Source of the DNA: Herminiimonas arsenicoxydans
GTDB lineage: Bacteria; Pseudomonadota; Gammaproteobacteria; Burkholderiales; Burkholderiaceae_D
Direction: 5' to 3'
DNA length: 64,000 nucleotides
Assembly: GCA_000026125.1 (NCBI GenBank)
Contig: CU207211.1
Location: 2,418,001 to 2,482,000 of the forward strand
Below are positions 61,046 to 64,000 of the stretch, one piece after another. Both the position numbers and the translations under genes were made by a program. Under the pieces are notes generated by a model. It saw only the letters and a program-made list of their open reading frames with translations, had not been told where the DNA came from and did not search any database. The first letter of the stretch is position 1. Each line of letters begins with the position of its first letter.

Positions 61046-61678
61046 ATGATGCATACAGCAAAAGAAGCACTGGAACGCTTGCGCGAAGGAAATTATCGCT
61101 TCGTGACCGATATACACAACAATGACCACTCCCCCAGCCGTGCACGTCGCCAGGAAGTAGCCAACGGTCAGGAACCGTTCGCCATTATTCTCGGCTGTTC
61201 CGATTCGCGGGTACCGGCTGAGATGGTGTTCGATCAGGGACTGGGCGACTTATTCGTGATCCGCGTGGCCGGCAATATTGTCGCGCCTTCGCAAGTCGGC
61301 AGTGTCGAATTTGCCGCTGAACGCTACAAGACAAAACTGGTCGTGGTGCTTGGTCATTCGCAATGTGGCGCCATTCTGGCCACACTGGAAGAATTGAAAC
61401 GGCCGAATGAAAATCAATCGCGCAACTTGAAATCGATCGTCGATCGCATTCGCCCTTCGGTCGCCACCCTGCTTGAAACCGAATTGAAGCATGACCACGA
61501 AGCGCTGGTGCATCAATCAGTGCGCGCCAATATACGGGCCTCGGTCAATCATTTGCGTCATGGTTCAGAGCTGCTGGAAAACCTGATTCAGAATGAAGGC
61601 TTGCTGATCGTCGGCGCCGAATATTCGCTGGAAACCGGTGCCGTTGAATTTTTTGATGGCCTGCTGACGGACGCCTGA
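61046..61678 (+). CDS. Beta-class carbonic anhydrase
   Basis: 210-residue beta-carbonic anhydrase hydrating CO2. Zinc site: Cys51 (CSDSRVP, with Asp53-Arg55), His104 and Cys107 (HSQCG). No signal peptide, so cytoplasmic, and matching the plant-type beta class. GAGGA stands nine bases before ATG at 61046 (a second ATG follows directly). Confidence 0.94.
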   Translation: MMHTAKEALERLREGNYRFVTDIHNNDHSPSRARRQEVANGQEPFAIILGCSDSRVPAEMVFDQGLGDLFVIRVAGNIVAPSQVGSVEFAAERYKTKLVVVLGHSQCGAILATLEELKRPNENQSRNLKSIVDRIRPSVATLLETELKHDHEALVHQSVRANIRASVNHLRHGSELLENLIQNEGLLIVGAEYSLETGAVEFFDGLLTDA

Positions 61679-61727
61679 GCTGGCTTTCATGCCGCACAGA
61701 TAAAAGCAGTCATGGGAAAATTGCGTC

Positions 61728-62825
61728 TCAGTATTCAAGGCTGAGCGTAATCGAGCCGTAATTCTGCGCCTCTTTTTGTCCGCGGAATTCCTTGCTGCGC
61801 AAATAGTGGGCATAGGTGATCTTGCCACCTACCCATTGCCATGCCACACCTGCCGCCACATCACCGATGAAATAACGCTTGGATACGCTGTGGCTGTCGG
61901 AAAAGGTATTCCCGTCGAGGAAAATATCGTGTGCCACTGCACGTCCATCCACGGAAACAAATGCATGCACCCCGCCGTCGGACAGGCGACGCGATACATT
62001 CGCCGGCAAGGGCGCATTGCTATCGCTGGCGGGCCTGATCGGTGAAGTCCCGAAATCGTTCGGCAGATAAGTTCCGATCCGGAATTCCAGACCCGCATTT
62101 GCATACGTCTTCACGTTACCCAGACTGAAACCGTAATGCGTGATGGCGTCGATCTTCGGGCCGCCCGGATGGGATATCTGCAAGATCCTCTTTTTTCTTT
62201 CCTTCACGAACTGGATTCCCAGCTCGTTATTGAGTTGATTGCTCCAACCGTTAAAACGGTCTATACCACGCACTTTATGTATGAAATTCTGCGACTCACG
62301 TGCCAGCGAGGACGGCCCGACCATGCCGATATCGATTTCCACCGTATCCATGTGCCTGTCATCGCGCGCGTTGTAAGCCAGACCAAGATACAGCCAGCCG
62401 GCATAAGGGCGATCATCGGTAATCAGGTCGCTACGCACTTTGTCGGTTGGCGTATACATCGCCTGCCCCAGACTGACCACCATGTTGCGTGAATCGAAAT
62501 CCCCCGGCTGTACCTTTTCCGAAACCTGATTCAGATGTCGCACCCATTTTGGCAGGCAGGGATCGTTGATGTAATCTTCCAGATTGGCCGAGATCCACGA
62601 AAACTTCGCCCCGCTGGTGTAATTATGGTCGGTCCCCGTGAACATATCGTTTTCGTAATAGAAATTGAATACATCCGGATAATTTTTCAGCGCCCTGACA
62701 CCCGGTTTGAACGAACAGCTTTCCACGTCCGGCTCCTGAGCCTGCGCCGTAGTGCCAAAAATAATAATGGATGTCGCAAGAGAAAACTGGAGAAAAACTG
62801 TTTTGGAAAACCGCGCTATATGCAT
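61728..62825 (-). CDS. LpxR-like lipid A deacylase (DUF2219)
   Basis: 365-residue exported protein; signal peptide 1-29 (ending TTAQA). Mature part is an outer-membrane barrel of the LpxR/DUF2219 family: FYYENDMFTGTDHNYTSGAKFSW holds the conserved Asn-Asp and Thr-Asp residues of the active site, then DRPYAGWLYLG and a C-terminal ITLSLEY ending in an aromatic residue. It should remove 3'-acyl chains from lipid A. Start at 62825 set by the signal peptide; a longer start is possible. Converges with the carbonic anhydrase gene. Confidence 0.85.
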   Translation of the reverse strand: MHIARFSKTVFLQFSLATSIIIFGTTAQAQEPDVESCSFKPGVRALKNYPDVFNFYYENDMFTGTDHNYTSGAKFSWISANLEDYINDPCLPKWVRHLNQVSEKVQPGDFDSRNMVVSLGQAMYTPTDKVRSDLITDDRPYAGWLYLGLAYNARDDRHMDTVEIDIGMVGPSSLARESQNFIHKVRGIDRFNGWSNQLNNELGIQFVKERKKRILQISHPGGPKIDAITHYGFSLGNVKTYANAGLEFRIGTYLPNDFGTSPIRPASDSNAPLPANVSRRLSDGGVHAFVSVDGRAVAHDIFLDGNTFSDSHSVSKRYFIGDVAAGVAWQWVGGKITYAHYLRSKEFRGQKEAQNYGSITLSLEY

Positions 62826-63069
62826 TGAATGTAAATTTGGAAGTGACTTGAATGTTTGCTGAAAGAATGGAAACGCATCAGCCTGCCTCATTATCTCTCG
62901 ATACAGCAAGGCAGAGACTACTGGGGCACACCTGTCCCGTCAAGACATCGATACAGACAGAATGCGGGCAAGAACCCGGAAAAGCCGACGCACTTACGCG
63001 TTAAACTGAACGCTCAATCAATTTGTGCATCTATCAATTTATTCACCCATCATTTTTCAGGACTGCAAG

Positions 63070-63765
63070 ATGACAAGAAATTATTCCCTGATCGCCTTGC
63101 TGGCCGCAAGCCTGCTTGCCACGGGCTGCGCAAAAAAACTCAAGCCGGACAATCTTCCCGCCCTTTCCGGCAATGTGACAGGTAGCGTCATCTACCGCGA
63201 ACGCATCGCGCTGCCACCGGATTCCAGGATAGTCGTAAACCTGGAAGACGTCAGCCGCGCGGACAAAAGCGGCGTATTCATTGCCCAGCAAACATTGCGT
63301 CCCGGAGTGCAGGTTCCAGCCCCATTCAATCTGCGCTATATCCCGTCGGCCATCAACAGAAGCCATCGCTATGCAGTGCGCGCATCGATACTGGATAGCC
63401 AGGACGAGTTGCTGTGGACTTCGACCGAAGCCCATCCGGTTTTGCTCAATGAAGCCGATAAGCCGCTCACCATCATGGTGGAACGCGTCGCCAATGCAAA
63501 TACGGTTGCGCCCCCGCTTGCCAGCAAAGGCGTCGCATTCAAGTGCGACGAGCTTGAATTTATTGCAAAGTTTGAAGCGAACAAGGTGCAGATACTGCTG
63601 GCAGGCCGCAGCCTGACGCTGCCACAGGTGATTTCCGGTTCCGGTGCGCGTTACACGGATGGCAGCACGACATTCTGGAACAAGGGCGATACGGCATTGC
63701 TGGAAATGAATGGCGTCAATTACAAAGGCTGCAAAACCGATACGCTGCCGACGCCGGCCAAATAA
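63070..63765 (+). CDS. YbaY/MliC-type fusion lipoprotein
   Basis: 231-residue lipoprotein (lipobox LLATGC, Cys20). Residues about 32-140 are a YbaY-like domain (GNVTGSVIYRERIALPPDSRIVVNLEDVS, FNLRYIPSAINRSHRYAVRASI). Residues about 157-222 match MliC/PliC, membrane-bound inhibitors of C-type lysozyme: FKCDELEFIAKFEANKVQILL, SGSGARYTDGSTTFWNKGDTALLE, with Cys159 and Cys221 as a likely disulfide. It would guard peptidoglycan against lysozyme. Divergent from the LpxR-like gene. Confidence 0.82.
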   Translation: MTRNYSLIALLAASLLATGCAKKLKPDNLPALSGNVTGSVIYRERIALPPDSRIVVNLEDVSRADKSGVFIAQQTLRPGVQVPAPFNLRYIPSAINRSHRYAVRASILDSQDELLWTSTEAHPVLLNEADKPLTIMVERVANANTVAPPLASKGVAFKCDELEFIAKFEANKVQILLAGRSLTLPQVISGSGARYTDGSTTFWNKGDTALLEMNGVNYKGCKTDTLPTPAK

Positions 63766-63767
63766 CT

Positions 63768-64000
63768 TCAGATGCGCTGCCACACCAGCAGGCGATTATT
63801 GGCAGGCATCGCATGATCTGCCTGCATGACAAATCCCTGCGCGTACGCCAGCGACTGCATGGCTTCGATGTCGCGTATGCCCATATGCGGCGCTTGCGCA
63901 CGCAAAGAGGCATCGAACTGCGCATTGCCGGGGCTGGTAAATTTACCTGCGTAATTGAAGGGCCCGTAGACGCATAGTTTTCCGCCCGGCGGCAAAATAT
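63768..64000 (-). CDS. DUF938-family SAM-dependent methyltransferase, C-terminal part
   Basis: Gene runs off the right edge; about 77 C-terminal residues are seen, including LPPGGKLCVYGPFNYAGKFTS, SLRAQAPHMGIRDIEAM and LLVWQRI, diagnostic of DUF938 methyltransferases. The 3' stop lies 3 bp after the fusion lipoprotein stop, so the two genes converge almost without spacing. Confidence 0.88.
   Translation of the reverse strand, partial: ILPPGGKLCVYGPFNYAGKFTSPGNAQFDASLRAQAPHMGIRDIEAMQSLAYAQGFVMQADHAMPANNRLLVWQRI

Overview
The window looks like chromosomal DNA of a betaproteobacterium, most likely an Oxalobacteraceae member such as Herminiimonas or Janthinobacterium. This is inferred from the gene set (clpS-clpA divergent from a cold-shock gene, exbB-exbD-lpxK-ycaR-kdsB-adk, rpmB-rpmG, livHMGF) and from moderately GC-rich coding DNA; no marker gene for exact placement is present. 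About 58 protein genes, one tRNA-Arg gene, many hairpin terminators and one large inverted repeat can be supported. No rRNA, CRISPR array, insertion sequence, phage or plasmid gene was found.

Layout: 1-10.5 kb is housekeeping (pyrD end, clpA, clpS, csp, rluE, a DUF192 protein, rpsT, murJ, a SirB1-family protein, uup). tRNA-Arg(CCU) follows, then an accessory stretch at 10.8-18.3 kb: a trimethylamine monooxygenase (tmm) behind a perfect inverted repeat, a glycine-zipper lipoprotein, a YafP-like acetyltransferase, and a GntR regulator facing an oxamate-amidohydrolase-like Ntn hydrolase and an oxalate/formate-type transporter. From 18.6 to 25.4 kb lie livFGMH, ispH, fkpB, radC and rpmB-rpmG. From 25.6 to 35.1 kb lie a PaiB-like FMN protein, a fatty-acid desaturase, an MscS channel, an RNA methyltransferase, purN, a barnase/barstar-type pair, a patatin and gamma-glutamyltransferase.

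From 35.6 to 43.5 kb are meso-diaminopimelate dehydrogenase, a putative Na+/H+ antiporter, L-lactate permease with a 58-residue membrane protein behind it, and a proton-pumping pyrophosphatase. The minus-strand run exbB-exbD-lpxK-ycaR-kdsB-adk (43.7-47.7 kb) couples envelope energy transduction with lipid A/KDO synthesis. An orphan AAA ATPase, a RarD-like exporter, xseA and sodB follow.

A 662-bp inverted repeat (53.3-54.0 kb, perfect 50-bp ends) separates sodB from the sulfate importer genes sbp-cysT-cysW, which lack an adjacent cysA. The right end carries a small acidic protein, an FAD monooxygenase, nhaR, a zinc-ribbon protein, beta-carbonic anhydrase, an LpxR-like lipid A deacylase, a YbaY-MliC fusion lipoprotein and the end of a DUF938 methyltransferase.

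The signals most worth a second look are the tmm-upstream dyad, an identical 12-bp palindrome upstream of two carboxylate-transporter genes, the long inverted repeat, the small protein behind lldP, the orphan AAA ATPase and the YbaY-MliC fusion. Nothing here can be called a new system with confidence.
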